The translations under genes and the position numbers were made by a program. From Mucilaginibacter_A sp050955045 (GTDB lineage: Bacteria > Bacteroidota > Bacteroidia > Sphingobacteriales > Sphingobacteriaceae), in NCBI GenBank assembly GCA_050955045.1, contig JBPBQV010000031.1, positions 113,695 to 177,694 on the forward strand: DNA of 64,000 bases, in the 5' to 3' direction. Shown piece after piece: positions 35,097 through 43,903 of the stretch. The notes beneath the pieces are model-generated. The model saw only the letters and a program-made list of their open reading frames with translations. It was not told the origin of the DNA and made no database searches. How positions within the stretch are numbered: the stretch's first letter is position 1; the number at the start of each line of letters is the position of its first letter.

Positions 35097-37907
35097 ATGT
35101 CTGCCTTTTTAAAATTTGCTACAATACTGTTTTTATCAACCTTTTATTGGAATGAATTGCGCGCGCAGGAATTTGGTGGCAATCCACCTTCCATCAAATG
35201 GCAGCAAATTAATACGCCGGCTATTCGGGTTGTTTTCCCGAAAGGAATGGATCCTTCCGCAAATCGCGTAGCCAATATCATTACTTACATGAACCGGAAT
35301 ATTGCACCAACTATTGGTTTACGGCAGAAAAAAATCAACATTGTGCTGCAAAATCAAACTACCATTTCTAACGGTTATGTTGGCCTAGCTCCTTTTAGAA
35401 GCGAATTTTATTTAACCCCAGACCAGAACAGCTTTGAACTCGGCAGTTTGCGCTGGACAGATCAGTTAGCTATCCACGAATACCGACACGTGCAGCAATA
35501 CAATAATTTTGATGTTGGGTTGACGAAGTTTTTCCATACCATTTTTGGCGAAGGCGGACAAGCTGTTTTAAGCACTTTAACCGTGCCCAACTGGTTTTAC
35601 GAAGGCGATGCTATTTACAACGAAACTTTAACCAGTAAACAAGGCCGTGGCCGCCTGCCTTTTTTCTACAATAGTTACCGCTCACTTTGGTCGGCTGATA
35701 AAAATTACAGCTGGATGAAGCTGCGAAATGGTTCTTACCGTGATTTTGTGCCCGATCATTATCCGCTGGGTTACATGCTGGTTGCTTACGGACGGGAAAA
35801 ATATGGCGATGATTTTTGGAAAAAAGTGACCCACGATGCGGCTGCGGTTAAAACTACTTTTCGTGGAGCCGTGAAAAAGTATTCCGGTAGCAATTATCCG
35901 AAATTCAGAACGCAAGCTTTAAATTATTTTAAAACACAGTTTGCTGCGGAAGATGAAAAGCAAAATCAACCCAAACATTTTGTAGCTAATCAGGAGTTTC
36001 CAGCTTTTTTTGATGATACTTCTTTTATCTATGTAAAAACTTCGTACAGCAAAGTGCATCAGTTTGTGCTGAAAACAGGTACAACGGAAAAGGTAATCCG
36101 TACGCGTGATAACTCTTTGGATAATCAGTTTTCTTACAAAAACGGCAAAATTGTATATGCAGGATATCGTCCGGACATTCGCTGGAATTACAAAGATTAC
36201 AGCAGTTTGCAATTGCTGGATGTAGCAACTAGAACCCAAAAAACAATCACTAAAAGAAGCAAATATTTTTCGCCGGATTTGAGTGAAGATGGCAAAACGA
36301 TTGTTGCTGTTTTACAATCTCCGCAGGGAAAAAACGAACTGCATTTAATAGCAGTTGCAACTGGGAAATTGCTACAGATCGTTCCAAATCTGCAGCAATT
36401 AATTTACACTTATCCAAAATTTTTGAATGATGAAACGGTTATCTCCGCAGTAAGAAATCCTTCCGGAAAAATGAATCTGGCTGAAATCAACCTGAAAAAC
36501 GGAGCTGTAACGAACCTGACAACTACAAGTTTTAAAGTGATCGGCTTTCCAACCATCCATAAAGACACAGTTTATTTTACAGCTTCTGCGGAGAAAAACG
36601 ATCAGTTATATATGCTTCCTTTAGCAGAAAAAAAACTTTACAAATTGAATATCAATCAGTTACATGAGACTATCGGAAGTTATCAGGCAACTGTAAATAA
36701 CGATCAGATTTTGTATAACAGTTTTGCGGCAAGCGGTTATCAGCTTCACCAAATCCCTAAAAATGAAACTGTTTGGCAACCGGTTACAGAAATTGAATCA
36801 GTTTTAACTCCTTCAGATTTTAAAATAACTGATTTGGAAAAAAACAATGCGGATTTGCTTGCTGCTGTTCCTAATCAGATTTTTCAGGTTAAAAAATATG
36901 CGGGTTTATCTCATTTATTCAATTTTCATAGTCTAATACCTGCTTTCAGCGATCCGGATTATACACTTTCTTTGGTTGGAGAAAATATTTTAAACACTTT
37001 TCAATCCGAACTTTATGGCACGTACAACCGAAATGAAGGTTATAAAGAAGTTGGTTTTAATGCCGTTTACGGAGCTTTATTTCCTTATTTGTCTGGCGGG
37101 GTAAATTATACTTTTGACCGAAGATCGTTATTTCGCGGAAAAGATATTTACTGGAACGAAACGCAGATACAAGGCGGCATTACCATTCCCATGACTTTTA
37201 GCAATGGCCGAACGTTTAGCAACTTGAGTTTCAGCAGCAATTATGTGTACAACAAAAGTGCTTACAAAGGTACTTTCCAAACTTTGCTGGGCACGCAAGC
37301 TTACAGTTATCTGGATAATTCAATCAGGTTTAATAGCCAAAACCAGCTCGCATACCAGCAAATTTATCCAAGTCTGGCGCAATCTATCACTTTAAATTAC
37401 AAAGCTGCAACTACACATTACAATGCAAACCAGTTTTTGGCAAACGCTTATTTTTATTTTCCGGGGATATTTAAAAACAATAGTTTGGTGATTAATGCGG
37501 CACATCAGCAACATAATGGTGCAAACGGACTGAGTCTTTTTTCCAACCAGCTTCCTTTTTCCAGAGGTTATACGGCCGAAAATTTACGCCGGATGAACAA
37601 GCTGGCGGCCAATTATCATTTTCCGGTTGCTTATCCGGATGCTGGTTTTGCCAACTTTTTTTACCTTTTGCGTATTCGGGCCAACGTATTTTATGATTAT
37701 ACACGCGCTACTGATGTTTATGCTAACGAACAAGCTTTTAAAGCCAGTTTCCGCTCGGCCGGAACGGAAATTTATTTTGATTCGAGTTTGTGGAATGAGC
37801 TGCCTTTCACGTTTGGTTTCCGTTATACGCGCTTAACAGATCGTGATTTATTTGGTGGCAACGGCCCAAACCGGTTTGAATTAATCGTACCGTTGAGCTT
37901 CTTTTAG
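35097..37907 (+). CDS. Exported metalloprotease-like protein with beta-propeller and outer-membrane barrel
   Basis: A 936-residue protein with a signal peptide (cleavage near LRAQ, residue 24). The first part has a gluzincin-like site: HEYRH (127-131, H-E-x-x-H) and WFYEGDA about 40 residues later (E169), the pattern of the peptidase MA-like family. Residues about 300-560 look like PD40/WD-type repeats with repeated D-x-K-T and SPDLSEDGKTI segments. The last third resembles an outer membrane barrel, ending with LIVPLSFF. So a surface-anchored peptidase-like protein is likely; substrate unknown. The domain order is inference from sequence patterns. Confidence 0.65.
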   Translation: MSAFLKFATILFLSTFYWNELRAQEFGGNPPSIKWQQINTPAIRVVFPKGMDPSANRVANIITYMNRNIAPTIGLRQKKINIVLQNQTTISNGYVGLAPFRSEFYLTPDQNSFELGSLRWTDQLAIHEYRHVQQYNNFDVGLTKFFHTIFGEGGQAVLSTLTVPNWFYEGDAIYNETLTSKQGRGRLPFFYNSYRSLWSADKNYSWMKLRNGSYRDFVPDHYPLGYMLVAYGREKYGDDFWKKVTHDAAAVKTTFRGAVKKYSGSNYPKFRTQALNYFKTQFAAEDEKQNQPKHFVANQEFPAFFDDTSFIYVKTSYSKVHQFVLKTGTTEKVIRTRDNSLDNQFSYKNGKIVYAGYRPDIRWNYKDYSSLQLLDVATRTQKTITKRSKYFSPDLSEDGKTIVAVLQSPQGKNELHLIAVATGKLLQIVPNLQQLIYTYPKFLNDETVISAVRNPSGKMNLAEINLKNGAVTNLTTTSFKVIGFPTIHKDTVYFTASAEKNDQLYMLPLAEKKLYKLNINQLHETIGSYQATVNNDQILYNSFAASGYQLHQIPKNETVWQPVTEIESVLTPSDFKITDLEKNNADLLAAVPNQIFQVKKYAGLSHLFNFHSLIPAFSDPDYTLSLVGENILNTFQSELYGTYNRNEGYKEVGFNAVYGALFPYLSGGVNYTFDRRSLFRGKDIYWNETQIQGGITIPMTFSNGRTFSNLSFSSNYVYNKSAYKGTFQTLLGTQAYSYLDNSIRFNSQNQLAYQQIYPSLAQSITLNYKAATTHYNANQFLANAYFYFPGIFKNNSLVINAAHQQHNGANGLSLFSNQLPFSRGYTAENLRRMNKLAANYHFPVAYPDAGFANFFYLLRIRANVFYDYTRATDVYANEQAFKASFRSAGTEIYFDSSLWNELPFTFGFRYTRLTDRDLFGGNGPNRFELIVPLSFF

Positions 37908-38356
37908 CAGGTAAAAATCAGGATTCAAGTTTCATTAAAATGGTTTCCTGATTCCGCTTTAGTTAAAATATAACTTTAAAATTAGCTTGACTTTTATTCA
38001 AGATTTTAGGCGATAAAAGAAGTATACAATCATCCTGAATATAACCCAAAAATGCTTTAAAATTTTGACAGAAAGCAAACCATTCTCCACTACTGCAACA
38101 GCTTTTATACGCCCAACTTGAGCTGGGTTTTCGTACATTTGCAACACGGATTATAAATACACTATTCTCTCGTTAACACCTGCTGATCTGATTTTATCGA
38201 TCAGGATTCAATTTCTTTCTGCTACTGTTACCGTTCATTGCAGGAAATTAATTTTTACAGGCATCCCCAATTTTTACTTGTGCTTTTTTTAGCATAAATT
38301 GTTCAGGGATAAGCCATTAACAGGAACAACCTGCGCTTAGTTAAACTCATCAAAAC
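37908..38356 (+). other. 449-base spacer, possible long 5' leader of the small gene at 38357
   Basis: No ORF that I support. It contains one 14-mer copy (38012-38025), then a T- and A-rich stretch in which short stems can be drawn (for example CTGATC near 38188 with GATCAG near 38208). The small protein downstream belongs to a family usually linked to cold-shock proteins, whose mRNAs often have long structured leaders; that role here is inference. Confidence 0.4.
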
Positions 38357-38542
38357 ATGGCAAAATCTCAAGCAACCTTCATGAAAAAGCAACTGGAAAA
38401 AAACAGATTGAAAAAACGAGAAGACAAAGAACAACGCAAACAGGAACGCCAGCAAAACTTATCCAGTGGAGATCTGGATAGCATGATGGCTTACGTAAAC
38501 GAGTTTGGAGAGATTACTTCTACTCCTCCCGAAAAAAAATAA
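38357..38542 (+). CDS. Small basic protein linked to the cold-shock gene context in Bacteroidota
   Basis: A 61-residue, strongly basic protein, MAKSQATFMKKQLEKNRLKKREDKE-type start and a conserved DSMMAYVNEFGEITSTPPE tail. Similar sequences in Bacteroidota form the N-terminal part of cold-shock-domain proteins or sit beside them. No cold-shock domain follows here: the ORF ends 20 residues after the conserved tail and the next gene is an MFS transporter. It may be a stand-alone RNA-binding or regulatory peptide. The long spacer before it and a terminator-like hairpin after it suggest an independent transcript. Confidence 0.65.
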   Translation: MAKSQATFMKKQLEKNRLKKREDKEQRKQERQQNLSSGDLDSMMAYVNEFGEITSTPPEKK

Positions 38543-38565
38543 ACAGTTTCTTGCGCTCAGCTAAC

Positions 38566-38618
38566 AGTCCGGCAACGAAGCGTTTCTATTTAGAAAGCTT
38601 TTATCCGGACTTCTTTTT
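38566..38618 (+). terminator. Branched hairpin after the small basic protein gene
   Basis: AGTCCGG (38566-38572) pairs with CCGGACT (38605-38611) around an inner stem of GCGTTTCT and AGAAAGC, followed by TTCTTTTTT. It ends the transcript of the small basic protein before the MFS gene. Confidence 0.65.
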
Positions 38619-38698
38619 TACACCTCCTTTTTATTTTCTTTGGAATAACTCGGATGCATTGGTTAAACAAAACCCTCATTCGTATATTATTTACAGTA

Positions 38699-39853
38699 AT
38701 GACTGAAGCCATTAAAACCTTAAAATTACCCAAAACCATACGAATTGCAACTGCCGTATTTTTCTTTATTTCAGGTTTTGGTTATGCAACCTGGGCTTCT
38801 CGCATTCCAACACTTCAGCAAAAACTACATCTAAACGAAGCAGAATTAGGTGGTATTTTATTTGCTTTACCTGCAGGATTAATGCTTACCATCCCTGTTA
38901 CCAGCTGGTTTTTAGGCAGATATAGCAGCAACAAAGTTATGTTTGTAGGTACGGTTTGCTTTAACCTGATGCTGGGTTTGCTTGGTTTTACCACGCAGGT
39001 TTGGCAATTGGTGCTGGTGCTTTTTTGCTTTGGCTCTTCTCGCAACCTGATGAATATTTCCGTTAACGCGCAATCTGTTGGGGTGCAGGCTTTGTATAAA
39101 CACTCCATCATCACTACATTTCATGGCATCTGGAGCTTGGCTGGTTTTGCAGCCGCAGCTTTAGGTTATTTAATGGTTTCGGAGAAAATATCGCCATCTT
39201 ACCACTTTTTAATTATTGGTTTTCTGCTGATTGCGGTTGCTTTTTACTTTTATCCGAATACATTACATCAGCAGCCAGCTGCACAAATGCGAAAACCTGC
39301 TTTTGCTTTGCCCGATAAATCTCTGCTGAAATTTGGGTTGATTTCTTTTGCCTCCATGGCCTGCGAAGGAACTATGTACGATTGGAGCGGCATTTATTTT
39401 CAGAAAGAAGTCCATGCAACTTCTACCATTGCTACTGCTGGTTTTGTAGTTTACATGATTGCCATGACGACCGGCCGCTTTTTTGGCGACTGCCTGGTTA
39501 ACCAAATAGGCATCAAACCAATGCTGCGTTACAGTGGCTTGCTTATTTTAACCGGCATGTTACTGGCAGCTTTATTTCCAGTTGCATTAGTTGCAGGCTT
39601 TGGTTTTATTTTGGTGGGATTTGGCGTTGCCTGTGTTGTTCCGTTAGTATTCAGCATCGCCGGAAAATCAAAAACGTTAAGTAGCGGTTCGGCCATCGCT
39701 TCGGTTTCTACGGTTGGTTATTTAGGTTTTTTAATGGTTCCGCCCGTTGTTGGTTTTATTGCGCAGGCGGCCAGTTTGCGCTGGTCTTTTGCGGTGATGG
39801 CAGCTTTGGGTGGATTGATGGTTTTTATGGTGAGTCAAATAAAAGAACAATAA
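38699..39853 (+). CDS. MFS transporter
   Basis: A major facilitator superfamily permease of about 384 residues with roughly twelve hydrophobic helices. The loop between helices 2 and 3 carries the Arg-containing sequence FLGRYSSNKVMFVG, typical of MFS motif A, and helix 5 region has GIWSLAGFAAAALGYL. The substrate is unclear; similar proteins are annotated as fucose/sugar-like or drug transporters. I prefer ATG 38699 because it starts a typical N-terminus; an upstream in-frame ATG (38654) adds a weakly hydrophobic stretch of 15 residues. Confidence 0.85.
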   Translation: MTEAIKTLKLPKTIRIATAVFFFISGFGYATWASRIPTLQQKLHLNEAELGGILFALPAGLMLTIPVTSWFLGRYSSNKVMFVGTVCFNLMLGLLGFTTQVWQLVLVLFCFGSSRNLMNISVNAQSVGVQALYKHSIITTFHGIWSLAGFAAAALGYLMVSEKISPSYHFLIIGFLLIAVAFYFYPNTLHQQPAAQMRKPAFALPDKSLLKFGLISFASMACEGTMYDWSGIYFQKEVHATSTIATAGFVVYMIAMTTGRFFGDCLVNQIGIKPMLRYSGLLILTGMLLAALFPVALVAGFGFILVGFGVACVVPLVFSIAGKSKTLSSGSAIASVSTVGYLGFLMVPPVVGFIAQAASLRWSFAVMAALGGLMVFMVSQIKEQ

Positions 39854-39917
39854 AAATGCTCCTTCAAATGCTTCTTCTAGCAACCAATTTTTTGAGCTAT
39901 AAAAAAGCATTAAAATC

Positions 39918-40763
39918 TCACTTCAACAACAAAACTGGTAGCGAAGACCTGATAGTCAATTCATTAGATATGCTACTTTGCATAAAGGATTCAAAGAAAT
40001 TATACTTTCTAGGCAAAACAATAATCATTTGGGCTTGATTATCCTTCGCAAAATCAATTATTCCCTGAATTATATCAGCATGATTGATAAAAAAATATTC
40101 CGGGTCATAGGGTTCCAGCATCGCATGCAAAGCTGATTCTTCGGCCAGTGTTTTAGGGTCTTTATTTTGATGCAAACCTTTCTGATCTACATCTACAACC
40201 AGCAACTCAGCTTGCAGCATATCCCATATTTTTTTCAGCTTTTCCTGCGGGATCACTTCATTTACTTTTCGGAAATCACAAGCCAGTACCAGCTTCTGTA
40301 GCGGTTCTGCAACGGCTTTTGCAGGAACAACCAGCACCGGCGCCGGACTTATTTTTGAAATTTCGATGATATTGCGGCCAACCTGCGTATCTTCTTTAGA
40401 ATTGCCTTTACTGCATAAAATCAGTAAATCTATAAGTGTATGTTCCTGTATTTCCAAAATAGCACGCAGTAAAGGCAGGCGGATCAAACTTATTTCTATC
40501 TCCACACCTTCCTTTACGATTCCAGAAATTTCACTTTTAATATCCTGAAGTTCTAACATTTTCAACCGGCTGTTTTCCTCAATATCCTGCGGCATCATTT
40601 GTACAAACTCGGTAGATGGCAAAACGCTTTCAAACGTAGCAATGTGGTAAGCATGTAATAAAATCAGCTTGGTTACACCAGTTTGTGTACTTAAATGGGC
40701 AGCATAATGTATAGCAGCAACAGAAGATGACGAAAAATCTGTAGGAATAAGATAAGTTCTCAT
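39918..40763 (-). CDS. Universal stress protein (two UspA domains)
   Basis: A 281-residue protein made of two UspA-like domains in tandem. The first starts RTYLIPTDFSSSSVAAIHYAAHLS and ends PVLVVPAKA; the second is more diverged (about 150-281) and ends with the SNELTIRSSLPVLLLK strand. The first domain has IILCSKGNS-type residues (LIDLLILCSKGNS) but a weak ATP-binding G-x2-G-x9-G signature, so ATP binding is uncertain. Such proteins respond to starvation and stress in the cytosol. Single gene on the minus strand. Confidence 0.88.
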   Translation of the reverse strand: MRTYLIPTDFSSSSVAAIHYAAHLSTQTGVTKLILLHAYHIATFESVLPSTEFVQMMPQDIEENSRLKMLELQDIKSEISGIVKEGVEIEISLIRLPLLRAILEIQEHTLIDLLILCSKGNSKEDTQVGRNIIEISKISPAPVLVVPAKAVAEPLQKLVLACDFRKVNEVIPQEKLKKIWDMLQAELLVVDVDQKGLHQNKDPKTLAEESALHAMLEPYDPEYFFINHADIIQGIIDFAKDNQAQMIIVLPRKYNFFESFMQSSISNELTIRSSLPVLLLK

Positions 40764-40915
40764 GCAGGATATTATAAATTAAAGGACACAAACTTAACAT
40801 TTATGCTTAGCGGTTTTATAAATTTATGTTTATACTTTTTCTGCCGATGATTCATCCGCATTAAAATGAACAGGTTTACAGCATCAAATACAGCAGATCA
40901 AGACTTCATTTGAAA

Positions 40916-40944
40916 CGAAAAAAACGCGCTGTCAAACGCGTTTT
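40916..40944 (-). terminator. Hairpin terminator after the alpha/beta hydrolase at 41005
   Basis: On the minus strand the stem AACGCG...CGCGTT (about 40921-40944 in plus coordinates) is followed by a T run (AAAAAAA at 40915-40921 on plus). A second weak stem AAGCATTT/AAATGCTT with a 14-mer copy (40962-40976) comes before it. Confidence 0.7.
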
Positions 40945-41004
40945 ATGGAAAAGCATTTTTAAATGCTTCTTTTATCATCATTTTTTTTGATTGCTGCGAA
41001 GCAA

Positions 41005-41817
41005 CTATTTCATCTGCGCTTTAATAAAAGCAACGGTTTTACTGTAAGTATCTAAAATTTCGTTGCCGCGCCAGCCATGTCCTTTGCCTGCATAAGTAAT
41101 ATAACTTACCGGAACGTTTGCTTTTTTCAGCTGTACATTTAAACTGTCGCTTTCACGGATCGGAACTATTGGGTCTGCCGTTCCATGAAAAATAATCGTT
41201 GCCGGACTTTTTTTATCTACATGATTTACCGCGCTTGCATCTGCATAAACAGCTGGTATCGCGGTTGGCGTTCCATTCATCAGGATAGCCAGTTCGTGGT
41301 GCGCCTGATATAGATCAACCATATCTGCAGGGCCAAACAGATCAACAATCACTTTAACTGCATGATCTGTATCGTGGTTAATTCCTTCAATCAAAGCCAA
41401 TTGCGCACCGGCACTTTCTCCAATTAAAATAAGTTCTTTTTTGTTGATGTTGTATTCCTTCGCGTTATCCTTGATAAAATTAACGGCTTTGTCCACATCG
41501 TTAATTTGCACAGGCCACTGGTTAGCGTTTTTTTCGCGACTTGCAAGCTGGTAATTGATAGCGAAAATGACATATTCCGGAAACGCACTTTGCAAAGGTT
41601 TCAGCCAGTGTGTCATGTTAATTTTGTCGCCGCCAATCCAGCTTCCTCCATGTATTAAAATAATGGCAGGCGTTTTTCCTGTAACTTGTGCAGGCAGGTA
41701 AACATCCATTTTTTGTTTCGGGTCATCACTGTAGGCTACATCTTTATTTACGGTTTGTGCCAATGCAAATTGCCAGCTAACCAGCAAAAAAAGGAGAATT
41801 AATTTTATACTTTTCAT
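41005..41817 (-). CDS. Exported alpha/beta hydrolase (carboxylesterase/BD-FAE-like)
   Basis: A 270-residue protein with a signal peptide (LLFLLVSWQFALAQ). The core has the oxyanion-hole HGGSWIGG, the nucleophile elbow GESAGAQLAL, an Asp in GTADPIVPIRE and the catalytic His in GKGHGW. The mixture of HGGSW and GESAG is typical of the hormone-sensitive-lipase-like/bifunctional esterase group. Probably an exported esterase acting on an acylated carbohydrate or small ester, which is inference. ATG 41817 was chosen to place the signal peptide at the N-terminus; a longer start adds nine polar residues. Confidence 0.85.
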   Translation of the reverse strand: MKSIKLILLFLLVSWQFALAQTVNKDVAYSDDPKQKMDVYLPAQVTGKTPAIILIHGGSWIGGDKINMTHWLKPLQSAFPEYVIFAINYQLASREKNANQWPVQINDVDKAVNFIKDNAKEYNINKKELILIGESAGAQLALIEGINHDTDHAVKVIVDLFGPADMVDLYQAHHELAILMNGTPTAIPAVYADASAVNHVDKKSPATIIFHGTADPIVPIRESDSLNVQLKKANVPVSYITYAGKGHGWRGNEILDTYSKTVAFIKAQMK

Positions 41818-41841
41818 AAATTTTGTTAAACATTCGGACAT

Positions 41842-41871
41842 GAAATCAGCTTCCAGATTTATGCTGATTTC
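41842..41871. repeat. Inverted repeat in the divergent spacer upstream of GH26
   Basis: GAAATCAGC (41842-41850) and GCTGATTTC (41863-41871) form a perfect 9-bp inverted repeat between the hydrolase (minus) and GH26 (plus), followed by a 14-mer copy (41872-41885). It could be an operator or a hairpin; nothing else defines it. Confidence 0.4.
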
Positions 41872-41952
41872 ATACTTCTTTTATTACCTAAAAAATTGTG
41901 CCGTTTAGTTGGTAACTAATTCTAATTTTAGGCTTATAAAAAGAGTATCAGC

Positions 41953-43113
41953 ATGATCAGACTAAAACATCAACTCAAATTTACAACAGCTTTTGTATTG
42001 CTGTTTATTACTTGCAATTATACTTTCAGTCAGGTGAGAAAACCTATTGATGAACAAGCAACTAAAGAAACAAAAGCATTATACGCCAACTTGTGGAAAC
42101 TTTCTAAAAAACACACTTTGTTTGGCCATCAACATGCTACACAATATGGCCACGGCTGGTTTGGTGATGCCAACCGCTCGGATGTAAAATCTGTGACCGG
42201 CTCCTATCCTGCTGTAATTGGCGTTGATTTCAGTGATTTTTCCGGTAGATCTGCAGAAATTAGCGAAAAGGCAAAAGCAGATGTACGCCAGAATGTGATT
42301 GATACGTACAACCGTGGTGGCGTAACTACAGCAGCATGGCATTTTAATAATCCGCTTTCTAAAGGTGGTTTTTATTGGGTTGATTCGCTTTCCAAGGCCT
42401 CCGTTCATGATTTGATTCCTGGAGGAAGTGCCAACGATCAATACAAAGAAATTTTGAAAGGCATTGGTGATTGGGCACAAACCATTCGCGGTGCCGATGG
42501 AAAACTGGTTCCGATCATCTTCCGCCCGTTTCATGAAAACGATGGCGACTGGTTTTGGTGGGGAAGAAAGCATACCAAACAAGAAGATTTTGTGGCTATA
42601 TGGCGTTTTACAGTTACTTATTTGCGGGATACTTTAGGTGTGCATAATTTTATTTATGCTTTTTCTCCCGATGCCAAATTTACAACTGAAGCCGAATATT
42701 TAGAGCGTTATCCCGGAGATGCTTATGTAGATATGTTAGGAATGGATAATTATGGCGATATGGGCCGAGACCGTTACGATATTGCTACAGCTGCAAAAAA
42801 GTTAAAAATTCTTGCAGATTATGCTTTAAGAGCCGGAAAACTGTCTGCTTTTACCGAAACCGGACTGGAAACTATCCCAAATCCAACCTGGTGGACTGGA
42901 ACTTTACTCAAAACCATGAAAACCAGTAAAATGCGTTTATGCTACGTGTTAGTTTGGCGAAATGACAGAAGCAGCCCGACACATTTTTACGCACCTTTTC
43001 CGGGTCAAAAATCTGTGCCTGATTTCATGAACTTTTATAATGATCCTTATACTTTGTTTGAAAAGGATTTGCATCATATCTATAAAAAGGACAGGTTTTT
43101 GGGAATATTTTAG
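41953..43113 (+). CDS. Exported glycoside hydrolase family 26 (beta-mannanase)
   Basis: A 386-residue GH26 enzyme with a signal peptide (FVLLFITCNYTFSQ). The family's active site is plain: the general acid/base Glu195 in RPFHENDGDWFWWG and the nucleophile Glu302 in SAFTETGLE, with FGHQHATQYGHGW (57-69) at the substrate-binding N-terminal loop. GH26 enzymes mostly cleave beta-1,4-mannans; some act on beta-1,3-xylans or mixed glucans. It should be exported and degrade hemicellulose. It is not in a classical susCD locus here. A dispersed-motif relative ends immediately before its ATG. Confidence 0.92.
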   Translation: MIRLKHQLKFTTAFVLLFITCNYTFSQVRKPIDEQATKETKALYANLWKLSKKHTLFGHQHATQYGHGWFGDANRSDVKSVTGSYPAVIGVDFSDFSGRSAEISEKAKADVRQNVIDTYNRGGVTTAAWHFNNPLSKGGFYWVDSLSKASVHDLIPGGSANDQYKEILKGIGDWAQTIRGADGKLVPIIFRPFHENDGDWFWWGRKHTKQEDFVAIWRFTVTYLRDTLGVHNFIYAFSPDAKFTTEAEYLERYPGDAYVDMLGMDNYGDMGRDRYDIATAAKKLKILADYALRAGKLSAFTETGLETIPNPTWWTGTLLKTMKTSKMRLCYVLVWRNDRSSPTHFYAPFPGQKSVPDFMNFYNDPYTLFEKDLHHIYKKDRFLGIF

Positions 43114-43178
43114 GTTGAAAATATTTATGCCACTTCTTCTAGCAACATCTTTTTAAAAACTATGCTTTTAACTAATTT

Positions 43179-43802
43179 ATGAACTCAACAACAATTTTAA
43201 ACTATGCCAAAAGGCTTAAAACAATGGCTCATTTAGGTTTAACTTATGCCAGCAATGCGTATGAAGTGGAACGTTACCAAGAATTAGAGCAAATTAGCCT
43301 GGAAATAATGAACGGGCTTACCGGACAACCATTAGAAACGTTGTCAGTATATTTTGAAAGCAAAAAAGAATATATTACACCAAAAACTGATGTCAGAGCT
43401 GTGATTTTTAATGAGAGAAAGGAAATTTTACTTGTGAAGGAAAAAGCAGACAAAAAATGGTCTTTACCTGGCGGCTGGGCTGATATCGGTCTTTCTCCCG
43501 CAGAAGTAGCCGTAAAAGAAGTATTGGAAGAAACTGGTTTCAACGTTCAACCCAAAAAACTACTAGCCATCCTAGATAAACGCTGCCATCCGCATCCGCC
43601 CCAATTGGATTATGTTTACAAAATTTTTATTCATTGTGAAATTGTTGCTGGCCTACCAACAGCCGCTTTTGATATTTTAGATACTGGTTTTTTTGTTCGA
43701 AATGCTATCCCCGAGTTATCTTTAGATCGTGTTTTGCCCACACAAATTGATTTAATGTTTGAATACTTAAATAATCTTAAAAAAGAAGCAATTGTAGATT
43801 AA
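43179..43802 (+). CDS. NUDIX hydrolase with N-terminal domain
   Basis: A 207-residue protein: an N-terminal helical domain (about 1-65) of the Nudix_N_2 type found in ADP-ribose pyrophosphatase-like proteins, followed by a Nudix fold with VRAVIFNERKEILLVKEKAD and the Nudix box near LPGGWADIGLSPAEVAVKEVLEETG, with Lys in place of the first Arg and the typical EE pair. It probably hydrolyses a nucleoside diphosphate derivative such as ADP-ribose. Two inverted 14-mer copies (43827-43839 and 43877-43890) follow, between it and the convergent esterase. Confidence 0.88.
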   Translation: MNSTTILNYAKRLKTMAHLGLTYASNAYEVERYQELEQISLEIMNGLTGQPLETLSVYFESKKEYITPKTDVRAVIFNERKEILLVKEKADKKWSLPGGWADIGLSPAEVAVKEVLEETGFNVQPKKLLAILDKRCHPHPPQLDYVYKIFIHCEIVAGLPTAAFDILDTGFFVRNAIPELSLDRVLPTQIDLMFEYLNNLKKEAIVD

Positions 43803-43826
43803 AAATGGCTAACGAAATTTAGCGGA

Positions 43827-43890
43827 AATGCTTCTTATACAGATAGTTTTTTAAACTTAATTATCAAAAAATACCCATAAAAGAAGCATT
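43827..43890. terminator. Loose inverted pair of 14-mer copies between convergent genes
   Basis: AATGCTTCTTATA (43827-43839) and ATAAAAGAAGCATT (43877-43890) could pair to a 13-bp stem with a 37-base loop, with the esterase stop (43904) just beyond. A weak bidirectional terminator is plausible. Confidence 0.5.
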
Positions 43891-43903
43891 CAACTGCACT
43901 TTT

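Noticed and set aside
39856..40038. Short plus-strand frame after the MFS gene
   Set aside because: It overlaps the C-terminal end of the universal stress protein gene on the other strand and begins in a motif-related spacer.
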